Counted from the stretch's first letter, positions 5,474 through 13,230 are shown. The stretch: DNA of 15,081 nt from Desulfobulbaceae bacterium (GCA_003517965.1 DOZO01000054.1:1-15081), one strand, 5' to 3'. Program-made: numbers and translations. The notes: generated by a model not told the origin, from the letters alone.

Positions 5474-5551
5474 TGGCGTCCCCAACGAGATTTGAACTCG
5501 TGTCGCCGGCGTGAAAGGCCGGTGTCCTGGACCGGGCTAGACGATGGGGAC
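5474..5551 (-). tRNA. tRNA-Glu (anticodon TTC)
   Basis: The gene is 78 nt including an encoded CCA. The acceptor stem pairs GTCCCCA with TGGGGAC, the anticodon loop is CTTTCAC with anticodon TTC, and the T arm contains GTTCAAATC. It follows tRNA-Lys on the minus strand with 18 bases between them, so the two are co-transcribed. Its 3' half from the anticodon loop onward is duplicated at 921-964 and marks the island boundary, meaning the functional 3' end here was most likely supplied by the island. Confidence 0.96.
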
Positions 5552-5569
5552 AAATATCCATACAGTAAA

Positions 5570-5645
5570 TGGTGGGTCGTGCGCGACTTGAACGCGCGAC
5601 TCTCTGCTTAAAAGGCAGATACTCTACCGACTGAGTTAACGACCC
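5570..5645 (-). tRNA. tRNA-Lys (anticodon TTT)
   Basis: The gene is 76 nt with encoded CCA. The acceptor stem pairs GGGTCGT with ACGACCC, the anticodon loop CTTTTAA carries TTT, and the T arm has GTTCAAGTC. It is the first gene of the tRNA-Lys/tRNA-Glu transcript, preceded by a good promoter at 5664-5692. Confidence 0.96.
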
Positions 5646-5663
5646 AACCTGTAGGAAAAAGCA

Positions 5664-5692
5664 CTTTTACAACAGTCGGTTTTCCGTGTCAA
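5664..5692 (-). promoter_or_regulatory. Sigma-70 promoter of the tRNA-Lys/tRNA-Glu transcript
   Basis: On the minus strand, a perfect TTGACA -35 (5692-5687) and a TAAAAG -10 (5669-5664) have a 17-base spacer. The -10 ends 18 bases before the tRNA-Lys 5' end, which suits a short leader. Confidence 0.75.
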
Positions 5693-5998
5693 GTATTTGC
5701 TGTTTTCTTTTTTAGGAGCCGTTACGAAATAACCTGATCATTATGACCATTTCGTTACGTCTTTATATACCATTTATTGATCTCGGCGTCCTTTTTTTAC
5801 CTCATCTTTTCCTCTGCCTTGCAGATAGATAACACCCTGGGCTCATGCAATTATTGGAATTTTTCGGCAGGTGCTTTGCCGCTTAAATAGCTTGTGACGC
5901 TGGCACTGGTCTGCTATATCTTCTGCTTTGTGGTGGAATAAGATGGGGCTTCGACTTAAGGTGAAGTTTTTTTTGAGACTATTTATAATGGGTGCGCC
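5693..5998. other. Intergenic region between tRNA-Lys and rdgC
   Basis: No gene is seen. An inverted repeat with arms ACGAAAT (5724-5730) and ATTTCGT (5749-5755) lies 32 bases upstream of the tRNA promoter. A perfect TATAAT at 5984-5989 lies only 9 bases before the rdgC ATG. It has no good -35, but if used it would give an almost leaderless mRNA. No terminator for either side is evident. Confidence 0.4.
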
Positions 5999-6604
5999 AT
6001 GGGGTTGTTAGCCAGATCGGCAAGTTTTGTCCGTTATGCGGTTGAGGGGGATCTACCCACTAATTTCTGGGAGTTCGCCGCCGAACGGATCGCCCGGCAT
6101 TCTTTCCGGGATATTGATGAGAGCTATGAAGAACGCTCTGTGGGCTGGGTGTCGGTGCTCAACATGTTTGACAGCGAGTTTGCCTATGCCTCGTATGCGG
6201 CGGCGGATCATGTTGTGCTTTCCCTGCGCCTGGATGAGCGAAGGGTATCACCAAAGGTACTCAACAAGTTCTGCCTGAAAGAAGAGGAGCGGCTTAAAAA
6301 AGAACGGCAGATTCCCAAGCTGGCCCGAGCCCACCGGGTGGAGATCAAGGAAAGCGTTAAGCTGATGCTGATGAAAAGGGCGGCGCCTACCCCTGCGGTT
6401 TATGATCTATGCTGGAATCTGGCCGAGGCTACAGTCTTATTTTTTTCCACCAGCCAAAAGGCTCAGGAGCTGCTGGAAGAATTTTTCAAGGAAACCTTTG
6501 ATCTCAGCTTGATGTTGCAGGTGCCGTATCTGACCGCCGAACACCTGCTCGACGCCCCTGGCCGCGAAGCCTTAGCCGATATTTCTCCCGCCATCTTCAT
6601 TTGA
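5999..6604 (+). CDS. rdgC: RdgC-family recombination-associated protein (short form)
   Basis: The protein has 201 aa and is cytoplasmic. RdgC forms a ring-shaped dimer on duplex DNA and in E. coli restrains RecA-dependent recombination. The family start is clear (MGLLARSASFVRYAVEG, then FWEFAAERI, FRDID and GWVSVL), followed by LSLRLDERRVSPKVL at about 80-94. The central KEEERLKKERQIPKLAR helix and VYDLCWNLAEATVLFFSTS also fit. It is about 100 residues shorter than E. coli RdgC (about 300 aa), which agrees with shorter forms in deltaproteobacteria as I recall them. The ATG matches the family N-terminus, although no good ribosome binding site precedes it. A partner gene follows after 19 bases. 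Confidence 0.82.
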   Translation: MGLLARSASFVRYAVEGDLPTNFWEFAAERIARHSFRDIDESYEERSVGWVSVLNMFDSEFAYASYAAADHVVLSLRLDERRVSPKVLNKFCLKEEERLKKERQIPKLARAHRVEIKESVKLMLMKRAAPTPAVYDLCWNLAEATVLFFSTSQKAQELLEEFFKETFDLSLMLQVPYLTAEHLLDAPGREALADISPAIFI

Positions 6605-6623
6605 ATCTTCGAGGCATTAACTC

Positions 6624-7172
6624 ATGGATTTAGTTGATATAATTGACGAAAAACGATTTTTGGGCCAGGAGTTTCTCACCTGGCTCTGGTTCAAAAGCGA
6701 GGAGAGAGGAGGCACCATTTTTCTCCCCGAGGCTGGCGAGGATATCCAGCTGATCTTTGAAAAGCACATGCTGCTTGAATATGGCGAGGGGGAAAATCGC
6801 GAAAAGCTGATCTGCCGTGGGCTGATGACCGAGCTGCAGGAGGCGCGCACCGGCCTGGCCATGGGCAAGAAGCTGGAACAAGCCCGGATGTTGCTGACCC
6901 GGGGGGAATATGAATGGAATCTTTCCTTCAAAGCCACCCTCATGGAGTTTCGCAATGTAAAACCGCCAAAAACCATGGGCTCTGCCGAAGAAGGCAACGA
7001 TCCCGAGGCGGTTGAAGGCCGACTGCTTGAACATCTCAGTCTGCACGAGATGGTCGTCCGCACCGTGGATCAACTGTTTGGGATGTTTCTTGAGCTGCGG
7101 ATCGGCTCCGGATGGGAGCAGGAACTAACCCGAATCCGCAGCTGGGTAAAAAAAGCAAAAGAAACGCACTGA
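6624..7172 (+). CDS. Conserved hypothetical protein encoded directly after rdgC
   Basis: The protein has 182 aa, acidic and soluble. The N-terminus contains FLGQEFLTWLWFKSE (about 12-26), the most distinctive stretch; the middle is rich in Leu, Glu and Lys, and the C-terminal helix (about 140-180) is amphipathic. No enzymatic motif is visible. It lies 19 bases after the rdgC stop on the same strand, with CGAGG as a possible ribosome binding site. I recall similar proteins next to rdgC in other deltaproteobacteria, so a role with RdgC at DNA ends or forks is plausible, but this is inference. Confidence 0.7.
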   Translation: MDLVDIIDEKRFLGQEFLTWLWFKSEERGGTIFLPEAGEDIQLIFEKHMLLEYGEGENREKLICRGLMTELQEARTGLAMGKKLEQARMLLTRGEYEWNLSFKATLMEFRNVKPPKTMGSAEEGNDPEAVEGRLLEHLSLHEMVVRTVDQLFGMFLELRIGSGWEQELTRIRSWVKKAKETH

Positions 7173-7220
7173 CCCGGCACTGCTATACTGGCGCCGGTTT
7201 TTAAGAAGGGAGCGAACACG

Positions 7221-8654
7221 ATGGAATTTGAAACTGTCATTGGCCTTGAGATCCATGCTCAGCTCAAAACCAAGAGCAAGATTTTCTGCGGCTGTACCAC
7301 CGCCTTCGGCAACCCGCCCAATACCAATACCTGCCCGGTCTGCCTCGGCATGCCCGGCGTGCTGCCGGTACTGAACAAAAAGGTGGTGGAGTTTGCCATG
7401 AAGATGGCCCTGGCCACCAACTGTATTATTGGCCCTCGGAACCAGTTTGCCCGCAAAAACTATTTCTACCCCGACCTGCCCAAGGGCTATCAAATCTCCC
7501 AGTTCGACCTGCCCATTGCCGAGCATGGCTGGGTGGAAATCGAGGTGGGCGGCAAGACCAGAAGGATCGGCCTCACCCGCATCCACATGGAGGAAGATGC
7601 AGGCAAGCTAATCCACGACGAACGCGAACCGGTAAGCTATGTGGATCTCAACCGCACCGGGGTGCCGCTTATCGAGATTGTCAGTGAGCCAGACATCCGC
7701 TCCCCAGAAGAAGCCGCGGCTTACCTGAAAAAACTGCATGCCATCCTGCGCTATCTCGACATCTGTGACGGCAACATGCAGGAGGGCAGCTTTCGCTGTG
7801 ACGCCAATATCTCGCTCAGACCAATGGGTCGGCAGAAATTGGGCACCCGCACCGAACTCAAAAACATGAATTCCTTCAAAAACGTGCAGAAGGCCCTGGA
7901 ATTCGAGGTGCGCCGCCAGCGCGACCTGTTGCTGGACGGCGGCAAAGTTATCCAGGAAACCCTGCTCTGGGACGCGGAGCGCAACATGACCAACTCCATG
8001 CGTTCCAAAGAGGAAGCCCACGATTATCGCTACTTCCCCGATCCAGACCTGGTGCCGGTGGTAATCAGCGAGACCTGGATCGAAGAGATCCGCGCGACTC
8101 TGCCCGAGCTGCCTGACCAGCGTAAAAACCGCTTCTGCGAACAACTTGGTCTGACGGACTATGATGCCTCGGTGCTCACCTCCTCAAAGGAGCTGGCCGA
8201 CTATTTTGAAGCGGCTTATGCTGGGTATCCAAACGGCAAAAAGCTCGGCAACTGGTTGATGACCGAGTTGATGCGGCTGATGAAGGGCGAAGAGGCAATG
8301 GACATCAGCCAGTGCCCGGTCGCTCCAGAAAATCTGGCCAAGTTGTTGACCATGATCGACACCGGCACCATCAGCGGCAAGATCGCCAAGGCCGTATTCG
8401 AGGAGATGATGCTTTCCGGCAAAGACCCGGAAACCGTGGTTAAAGAAAAAGGCCTGGTGCAGATGAGCGACCAGGATGAAATTATGGCTATTGTCCAGAA
8501 GATCATTGCCGCCAACCCCGAGCAGGCCCAGCAGTTTAAGGAAGGCAAGACCAAGGTCATGGGATTTTTCGTAGGCCAACTCATGAAGCAGACCGGGGGC
8601 AAAGCCAATCCCCAAATGGCCAACGAGCTGTTTGTTAAAGCACTGACGGAGTAG
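7221..8654 (+). CDS. gatB: Asp-tRNA(Asn)/Glu-tRNA(Gln) amidotransferase subunit B
   Basis: The protein has 477 aa, the normal length. GatB activates mischarged Glu-tRNA(Gln) or Asp-tRNA(Asn) by phosphorylation and converts it with ammonia from GatA, so the organism relies on indirect charging for at least one of Gln and Asn. The start VIGLEIHAQLKTKSKIF is diagnostic. Cys23, Cys25, Cys38 and Cys41 (CGC and CPVC) form the zinc site. HMEEDAGKLIHD, DLNRTGVPLIEIVSEPD and DYRYFPDPDL are catalytic-domain signatures, and the end is the YqeY-like helical tail (VMGFFVGQLMKQTGGKANP). The ATG has AAGGGAG 8-9 nt upstream. gatA and gatC are not in the window, so the complex is encoded at separate loci. A TATACT at 7184-7189 may be its own -10. 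Confidence 0.98.
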   Translation: MEFETVIGLEIHAQLKTKSKIFCGCTTAFGNPPNTNTCPVCLGMPGVLPVLNKKVVEFAMKMALATNCIIGPRNQFARKNYFYPDLPKGYQISQFDLPIAEHGWVEIEVGGKTRRIGLTRIHMEEDAGKLIHDEREPVSYVDLNRTGVPLIEIVSEPDIRSPEEAAAYLKKLHAILRYLDICDGNMQEGSFRCDANISLRPMGRQKLGTRTELKNMNSFKNVQKALEFEVRRQRDLLLDGGKVIQETLLWDAERNMTNSMRSKEEAHDYRYFPDPDLVPVVISETWIEEIRATLPELPDQRKNRFCEQLGLTDYDASVLTSSKELADYFEAAYAGYPNGKKLGNWLMTELMRLMKGEEAMDISQCPVAPENLAKLLTMIDTGTISGKIAKAVFEEMMLSGKDPETVVKEKGLVQMSDQDEIMAIVQKIIAANPEQAQQFKEGKTKVMGFFVGQLMKQTGGKANPQMANELFVKALTE

Positions 8655-8678
8655 GGAAATTATTAAACCTATGAATGT

Positions 8679-8721
8679 GGGAGTTATAGGAATTATAAGT
8701 CCCATAACTCCTATAACTCCC
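8679..8721. repeat. Long hairpin repeat between gatB and radC
   Basis: Perfect 13-bp arms (GGGAGTTATAGGA and TCCTATAACTCCC) enclose 17 bases, and four more pairs form inside after one mismatch. Short units such as TATAAGTCCCATAA repeat within it. I recall repeats of this ATAAGTCC/CTATAACTCC style dispersed between genes in deltaproteobacteria. No run of T follows, so it is not a standard terminator. It could stabilise the 3' end of the gatB mRNA. Confidence 0.7.
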
Positions 8722-8740
8722 CTTAGCCTTTACCAAAAAC

Positions 8741-9475
8741 ATGGATAAAATCGACTGGCAGAAAAAAGGTAAAGATCACCGGCAGCGGCTGCGGGACAGG
8801 TTTCTGACCCAGGGTCTTGACAACTTCACCGACACCGAGGTGCTGGAGTTGCTTATCACCATGGGCACCCCGCGCAAGGACTGCAAGGAGCCTGCCCGTT
8901 TCCTGCTCAAGCAGTTCGGCAATCTGGCCCGGGCTCTGGATGCAAGCCAGGCCGAGCTTGAACTGGTTGACGGCATCGGACCAAAAAACGCCTTTGCCCT
9001 GCGCTTTATCCAAGGGGTGGCCCGACGCTACCTACAGCAAAGGCTGGTGACTAAGGAATATCTCCGCTCCTCCCGCGAGGTAGGTGAATTTCTGGTACAC
9101 AGCATGCGCGGCCTCAAGCGCGAGGTGCTGACCGCGGTTTTCCTCGATGCCTCCCTGGCTATTATCACTACCCAGGTGGTGGCTGAAGGAACCCTGGCCA
9201 GCAACACCGTACATCCCCGTGAATTGATCAAGATGGCCCTGGAGTATCATGCCGCCTCGCTGGTCATCGCCCACAACCACCCCTCCGGCAGCCTGACTCC
9301 CTCACCGGAGGACACCAGACTCACCCGCCATCTTTTTATCGCCCTGGCCTTTGCCGAGATTCAGCTGCTCGATCATCTCATCATTGGAGATGCTGAGCAG
9401 CCTTTCAGCTTCGCCGACCATGGCCTGCTGGAGGATATCCGTCGCCAGAGCCGGGCGCTTATTGCCGGAGATTGA
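8741..9475 (+). CDS. radC: RadC/JAB-domain protein (UPF0758 family)
   Basis: The protein has 244 aa, a little longer than many RadC proteins. The N-terminus has the family pattern HRQRLRDRF, then DTEVLELLI, followed by a helix-hairpin-helix (VDGIGPKNAFALR, about 76-88). The C-terminal JAB/MPN metal-binding domain carries the JAMM motif AHNHPSGSLTPSPEDTRLT, with His178, His180 and Asp191 as the likely zinc ligands. RadC is historically named for DNA repair, but a direct repair role is doubtful and its activity is unresolved. The ATG has no strong ribosome binding site. The stop codon TGA shares one base with the hemW ATG (TGATG), so the two are translationally coupled. Confidence 0.93.
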   Translation: MDKIDWQKKGKDHRQRLRDRFLTQGLDNFTDTEVLELLITMGTPRKDCKEPARFLLKQFGNLARALDASQAELELVDGIGPKNAFALRFIQGVARRYLQQRLVTKEYLRSSREVGEFLVHSMRGLKREVLTAVFLDASLAIITTQVVAEGTLASNTVHPRELIKMALEYHAASLVIAHNHPSGSLTPSPEDTRLTRHLFIALAFAEIQLLDHLIIGDAEQPFSFADHGLLEDIRRQSRALIAGD

Positions 9476-10647
9476 TGGTGCCAGACTCCGCCCTGACCCC
9501 CAACAGCGGCGAAGAGCCGCCCGGTCTCTATCTCCACATCCCCTTCTGCAAAAGCCGGTGCGCTTACTGTTCCTTCAACTCCTTTGCCTGTCAGTCTCCG
9601 CCGGCTGCATATCTGGCCGCCCTGTCCAGCCAGATCCGTTATTGGGCCGGGCAGCCATGGTGCCAGAAACGAACCTTCACTACCCTCTTTATTGGCGGCG
9701 GCACTCCGACCATCTATGCCGGCAGTGAGTTGGCCGCTTTGGTTCGTCTGTGCTTAGAATCGTTTAACTTTGTCGTAGAACCGGAAATCACGGTGGAGGC
9801 CAACCCCAACACCGTCACGGTTCAGGCTTTGACCTCCTTACGCCGAGCCGGGGTCAACCGCTTAAGTCTGGGGGTGCAGGCTTTTTCTGACCGACTGCTG
9901 GCTGGGCTTGGCCGAAGCCATACGCTGGCCGAGGCAGAGGCCGCTATCAGAGCTGCCAGGCAGGCCGGCTTTACCAATCTCAATCTGGATCTGATGTTTG
10001 GCCTGCCAGGCCAGAGCGCGGCTGACTGGCAGGAGAGTCTGACCCAAGCACTTACCCAGGCGCCGGAACATCTGGCCTGCTATGAGCTGACCATCGAAGA
10101 GGGCACTCCCTTTGCCAGAATGGTGGACAAAGGTGAAATCACCCTGCCAGGCGAGGAAGAATCTCTGAGCATGGCCGAAACGACTCATGATCTTCTGGCC
10201 CAGGCCGGATTGAAGCGTTATGAGATCTCCAATTACGCCGTTCCTGGCCGTCAATGTCAGCACAACCTCAACTACTGGCGAAACGGCGCCTATCTTGGCC
10301 TGGGGGCCGGGGCGGTCTCCTGCCTGTCCGGATGCAGGTTCAGCTCGGTGTCAAAACCAGAGGTCTTCACCGAACTGGCCCAAAAGGGGAAATCCCCGCT
10401 GATCGAGGCCGAATGTCTGCCACTGGCAGCCAGATTCCGGGAGAGCGTGGTCATGGGGCTAAGACTGCTTGACGGGGTTTCTTTTATCCGGCTCCAGCAA
10501 CAGTTTGCTTTGACGCCGCCTGAGTATTATGGGAAGATACTGGAGGATTTGTTGCAGCAAGGGCTGGTTGAGGTTAGTAAAAACAGACTGCGCCTAACCA
10601 AGACAGGCCTGCCTGTGGCCAATCAGGTGCTATCTCAACTTGTTTGA
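9475..10647 (+). CDS. hemW: HemW-like radical SAM haem chaperone (formerly oxygen-independent coproporphyrinogen III oxidase-like)
   Basis: The protein has 390 aa from the ATG at 9475; a TTG at 9472 is the alternative start. The radical SAM cluster is CKSRCAYCSF (Cys25, Cys29, Cys32). It is followed by FIGGGTPT (about 73-80), EANPNTV, the LGVQAF strand with LLAGLGRSHT, and LDLMFGLPGQ. The C-terminal HemN_C-like region ends the protein. HemW binds haem and delivers it to haem proteins such as respiratory enzymes; it lacks coproporphyrinogen oxidase activity. HemW assignment rests on length and the N-terminal start near the cluster; true HemN has a longer N-terminus. Start choice: GGAG lies 7 nt before the ATG, which overlaps the radC stop (TGATG). 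Confidence 0.9.
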   Translation: MVPDSALTPNSGEEPPGLYLHIPFCKSRCAYCSFNSFACQSPPAAYLAALSSQIRYWAGQPWCQKRTFTTLFIGGGTPTIYAGSELAALVRLCLESFNFVVEPEITVEANPNTVTVQALTSLRRAGVNRLSLGVQAFSDRLLAGLGRSHTLAEAEAAIRAARQAGFTNLNLDLMFGLPGQSAADWQESLTQALTQAPEHLACYELTIEEGTPFARMVDKGEITLPGEEESLSMAETTHDLLAQAGLKRYEISNYAVPGRQCQHNLNYWRNGAYLGLGAGAVSCLSGCRFSSVSKPEVFTELAQKGKSPLIEAECLPLAARFRESVVMGLRLLDGVSFIRLQQQFALTPPEYYGKILEDLLQQGLVEVSKNRLRLTKTGLPVANQVLSQLV

Positions 10648-10686
10648 ACGAAGGTTTATTAGAGTGGTAAAAAGCGGTGGGTGAGA

Positions 10687-12042
10687 ATGGCAAAAGAGAA
10701 GACATCATATGTATGCAGCGCCTGTAGCGGAGTGTTCAGTAAATGGGCCGGACAGTGCGAGGGCTGCGGCACCTGGGATACCCTGAATGAGCACCAGCCA
10801 GCCTCAGGGCCAGCGAGCCGTTTCCAGGGTTATGCCGGAAGTCTGGCTCAGGTACAGACCATGGCTGAGGTGGGCAAAGATGAGCTGGTTCGTTTTTCCA
10901 CCGGCATGGGTGAGCTGGACCGGGTTCTCGGTGGCGGCCTGGTGCCGGGCTCAGTGGTGCTGATCGGCGGCGATCCTGGAGTGGGCAAGAGCACCGGTCT
11001 GCTTCAGGTCTGTTGCAACTTAAGCCTTACCCGCAAATGCCTCTATGTGACTGGTGAAGAGTCGCTCCAACAGATAGCCATGCGGGCCAGGCGACTTGAC
11101 CTGCCGGATCAGACCCTGCTCCTGCTGGCGGAAACCAGGGTCGAGGAGATCTGCGCCACGGCGCTTAAGGAACGGCCAGAGGTCATGGTGATCGATTCCA
11201 TCCAGACCATGCAGGTGGCGGATAGTCAGTCCGCGCCGGGCAGCGTCAGTCAGGTACGGGAATCCGCCGCTCTGCTCACCCAGTTTGCCAAGCAGACCGG
11301 GGTTGCCATCTTCCTGGTGGGCCATGTCACCAAGAGCGGCGATCTGGCCGGGCCCAGGGTGCTGGAGCATATTATCGATGTGGTTTGCTATATCGAAGGC
11401 AGCGGAGACAGTCGTTTCCGGGTGATGCGGGCGGTGAAAAACCGCTACGGCGCGGTGAATGAGTTGGGGGTTTTCGCCATGACCGATAAAGGGTTGCGCG
11501 AGATCTCCAACCCCTCGGCTATCTTTCTTTCCAGAAACGCCGAAGCCATGCCGGGCAGCGTGGTCATGGCAATCTGGGAAGGCAGTCGTCCCCTGCTTGT
11601 TGAGATGCAAGCCCTGGTGGATGACAGCCACAGCGAGAATCCTCGACGGGTCACGGTAGGACTTGAGCAGAATCGGCTGGCCATGCTTCTGGCGGTGCTG
11701 CATCGGCACGGCGGCATCGCCACCTACGGCCAGGATGTGTTTATCAATGTGGCGGGCGGAGTACGGGTCAGCGAGACCAGCGCTGACCTGGCCCTGCTCC
11801 TGGCAGTTTTTTCCAGCCTGAAAAACAAGGCCCTGCCTGTAGAATTGGTGGTCTTTGGCGAGATTGGTCTGTCCGGTGAGATCAGGCCCGTGCCCAGCGG
11901 ACAGGAACGCCTGCGGGAAGCAGCCAAACATGGCTTTAAGAAAGCGATTGTCCCCCTGGCCAATGTGCCCAAGGGTGGGGTCAAGGGCATAGAGATTATC
12001 GGGGTAAAGAAGCTGGCCGAGGCTATTGCGGCTGTCCGCTAA
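10687..12042 (+). CDS. radA: DNA repair protein RadA (Sms)
   Basis: The protein has 451 aa, the standard length. It is a RecA-related, DnaB-like helicase that drives branch migration at recombination intermediates. The N-terminal C4 zinc finger has Cys at about 10, 13, 24 and 27 (CSAC and CEGCG). Walker A is GGDPGVGKST (about 94-103), Walker B is VMVIDSIQT, and the RadA-specific KNRYG motif is present (about 251-255). The C-terminal Lon-protease-like domain includes DVFINVAGGVRVSETSADLA. I prefer the ATG at 10687, preceded by GGTGGGTGAG, over the in-frame GTG at 10681. It follows hemW by 39 bases and may be on the same transcript. Confidence 0.97.
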   Translation: MAKEKTSYVCSACSGVFSKWAGQCEGCGTWDTLNEHQPASGPASRFQGYAGSLAQVQTMAEVGKDELVRFSTGMGELDRVLGGGLVPGSVVLIGGDPGVGKSTGLLQVCCNLSLTRKCLYVTGEESLQQIAMRARRLDLPDQTLLLLAETRVEEICATALKERPEVMVIDSIQTMQVADSQSAPGSVSQVRESAALLTQFAKQTGVAIFLVGHVTKSGDLAGPRVLEHIIDVVCYIEGSGDSRFRVMRAVKNRYGAVNELGVFAMTDKGLREISNPSAIFLSRNAEAMPGSVVMAIWEGSRPLLVEMQALVDDSHSENPRRVTVGLEQNRLAMLLAVLHRHGGIATYGQDVFINVAGGVRVSETSADLALLLAVFSSLKNKALPVELVVFGEIGLSGEIRPVPSGQERLREAAKHGFKKAIVPLANVPKGGVKGIEIIGVKKLAEAIAAVR

Positions 12043-12096
12043 AGGATGGCAAAGCGGGCCAATCATTTTTCTTGAGGGTCTGAAGTTGTTCAGGCA

Positions 12097-12125
12097 TTGA
12101 CAGCCCTTTTTTGAAATGGTACATA
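12097..12125 (+). promoter_or_regulatory. Probable promoter of the tRNA-Ser pair
   Basis: A perfect TTGACA (12097-12102) is followed after 17 bases by TACATA (12120-12125), a moderate -10, ending 14 bases before the first tRNA-Ser. Confidence 0.55.
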
Positions 12126-12139
12126 ACTGACGTCTTGAG

Positions 12140-12225
12140 GGAGGAATGGCCGAGTGGTTTAAGGCGGCGGTCTTGAAAACCGTTGTGCGAAAGTACCGTG
12201 GGTTCGAATCCTACTTCCTCCGCCA
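12140..12225 (+). tRNA. tRNA-Ser (anticodon TGA)
   Basis: The gene is 86 nt with encoded CCA and the long variable arm of a class II tRNA. The acceptor GGAGGAA pairs with TTCCTCC, and the anticodon loop TCTTGAAAA carries TGA. The T arm contains GGTTCGAATCC. It is the first of two serine tRNA genes, with 22 bases between them. Confidence 0.96.
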
Positions 12226-12247
12226 ACAACATGCGAACAAGAATTGT

Positions 12248-12341
12248 GGAGAGCTGACCGAGTAGGCCGAAGGTGCTCGCCTGCTAAGCGAGTGTAGGAT
12301 CAAAAGTTCTACCGAGGGTTCGAATCCCTCGCTCTCCGCCA
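12248..12341 (+). tRNA. tRNA-Ser (anticodon GCT)
   Basis: The gene is 94 nt with encoded CCA and a long variable arm. The acceptor GGAGAGC pairs with GCTCTCC, and the anticodon loop CTGCTAA carries GCT. It is probably transcribed with the preceding tRNA-Ser and ended by the terminator at 12378-12414. Confidence 0.96.
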
Positions 12342-12377
12342 TTTCATTTGCGGAGCAATCCGTTTGCGTTACAACAC

Positions 12378-12414
12378 AAAAAAACCCGCACCAGAAATGG
12401 CTGCGGTTTTTTTT
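12378..12414. terminator. Bidirectional rho-independent terminator
   Basis: The stem CCGCA(CC)/(GG)TGCGG, with one bulged base and a loop around AGAAAT, is flanked by seven A on the left and eight T on the right. It therefore works in both directions. It ends the tRNA-Ser transcript from the left and the ABC-transporter operon from the right, which converge here. Confidence 0.88.
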
Positions 12415-12468
12415 GTGCCTTCTTACAGGTTTTGTTAAAGGGGCGAAGCACGACGTGAACAGGCGTAA

Positions 12469-13161
12469 TCAGGACAGACAGAGCCCGTCCCGCACCAGAA
12501 TAGTCCGGTCGGCATGGTGGCAGGCGTCCGGGTTATGGGTCACCATGATGATGGTCAGGCCTTCCTTGTTCAACTGGCGTAGCAGAGCCATGACCCCTTC
12601 GGCGGTCTCGCTGTCGAGGCTGCCGGTGGGCTCGTCGGCCAGCAGGATGGGTGGCCGGTTGACAATAGCCCTGGCGATGGCGACCCGCTCCTGCTCCCCG
12701 CCGGAAAGCTGATCCGGCAGACGCTCCGCCTTGGCGCCAAGCCCCACCTTTTCCAGAACCGAGCGAGCCATCTCGTCCTGCTTTTTCGCGGTGATCCCGG
12801 TGATCGCCATGGGCAGCTTGATGTTTTCCAGCACCGTCAGATAGGGGATGAGCTGGAAGGACTGGAAGATAATACCGATATACTCGCTGCGAAAATCGGC
12901 CCGCTGTTCACTGGTCAGGCCATAAACATCCAGGGAATCGACCAGAACCTGTCCCCTACTCGGATGATTGAGCCCGCCCAACACGGCCAGCAGGGTGCTT
13001 TTCCCTGAGCCGGACTGCCCCATGATGCTGATGAACTCCCCGTCATCCACCTGAAAATTCATGTGCCTGATGGCGCTCACCGTATTCGCCCCGGTCTGAT
13101 AATCCTTGCCGATATCCCTGATCTCGATGAGATGGCGCCCGGTATTTTCTTTTGTTTGCAT
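12469..13161 (-). CDS. ABC transporter ATP-binding protein (MacB/LolD type)
   Basis: The protein has 230 aa and is the cytoplasmic motor. It has Walker A GQSGSGKST (48-56), a Q-loop (FQSFQLIPYLTVLEN), the signature LSGGEQER (152-159), Walker B ILLADEP (172-178) and a switch His209 in MVTHN. SIMGQSGSGKSTLL and the short GLT-EQRADFR region place it in the MacB/LolD/FtsE group, which works with FtsX-like permeases to move or release substrates at the outer face of the inner membrane rather than classical import. The ATG is preceded by GGAG 7-8 nt upstream. The permease is 174 bases upstream with a palindromic element between, so expression may be uncoupled from it. Confidence 0.94.
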   Translation of the reverse strand: MQTKENTGRHLIEIRDIGKDYQTGANTVSAIRHMNFQVDDGEFISIMGQSGSGKSTLLAVLGGLNHPSRGQVLVDSLDVYGLTSEQRADFRSEYIGIIFQSFQLIPYLTVLENIKLPMAITGITAKKQDEMARSVLEKVGLGAKAERLPDQLSGGEQERVAIARAIVNRPPILLADEPTGSLDSETAEGVMALLRQLNKEGLTIIMVTHNPDACHHADRTILVRDGLCLS

Positions 13162-13230
13162 GAACTTCTCCTTAACCGTTACCCTTTAAACGTTCGCCAA
13201 AGGTGGCAAAGCCTCCAGACGATCGCAGGC

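Larger units (their letters stand above)
921..5516. mobile_element. Genomic island integrated in tRNA-Glu, integrase missing
   Basis: The element is bounded by direct repeats of the tRNA-Glu 3' half (921-964 and 5473-5516). The octamer AGCCGTCA occurs at both ends: 1018-1025 and 1038-1045 on the left (plus AACCGTCA at 1009-1016), 5408-5415 and 5420-5427 on the right, all in one orientation. Much of the interior, especially about 2100-4250, is visibly richer in A+T than the flanking housekeeping genes. Cargo: a toxin-antitoxin pair, a recombinase HTH fragment, a TIGR04255-led three-gene operon, a cupin and decayed sequence. No tyrosine recombinase gene is seen, so the island is either mobilised in trans or stranded. 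That this is one island rather than several successive insertions is inference. Confidence 0.8.

Noticed and set aside
11020..12066. 348-codon minus-strand frame opposite radA
   Set aside because: A shadow of radA with His/Gln/Pro-rich composition and no family features. radA itself is unambiguous.
12023..12232. Minus-strand frame with a start like EEVGFEPTVLSHNGFQDR
   Set aside because: It is the antisense translation of the tRNA-Ser(TGA) gene, a well-known source of spurious protein entries.
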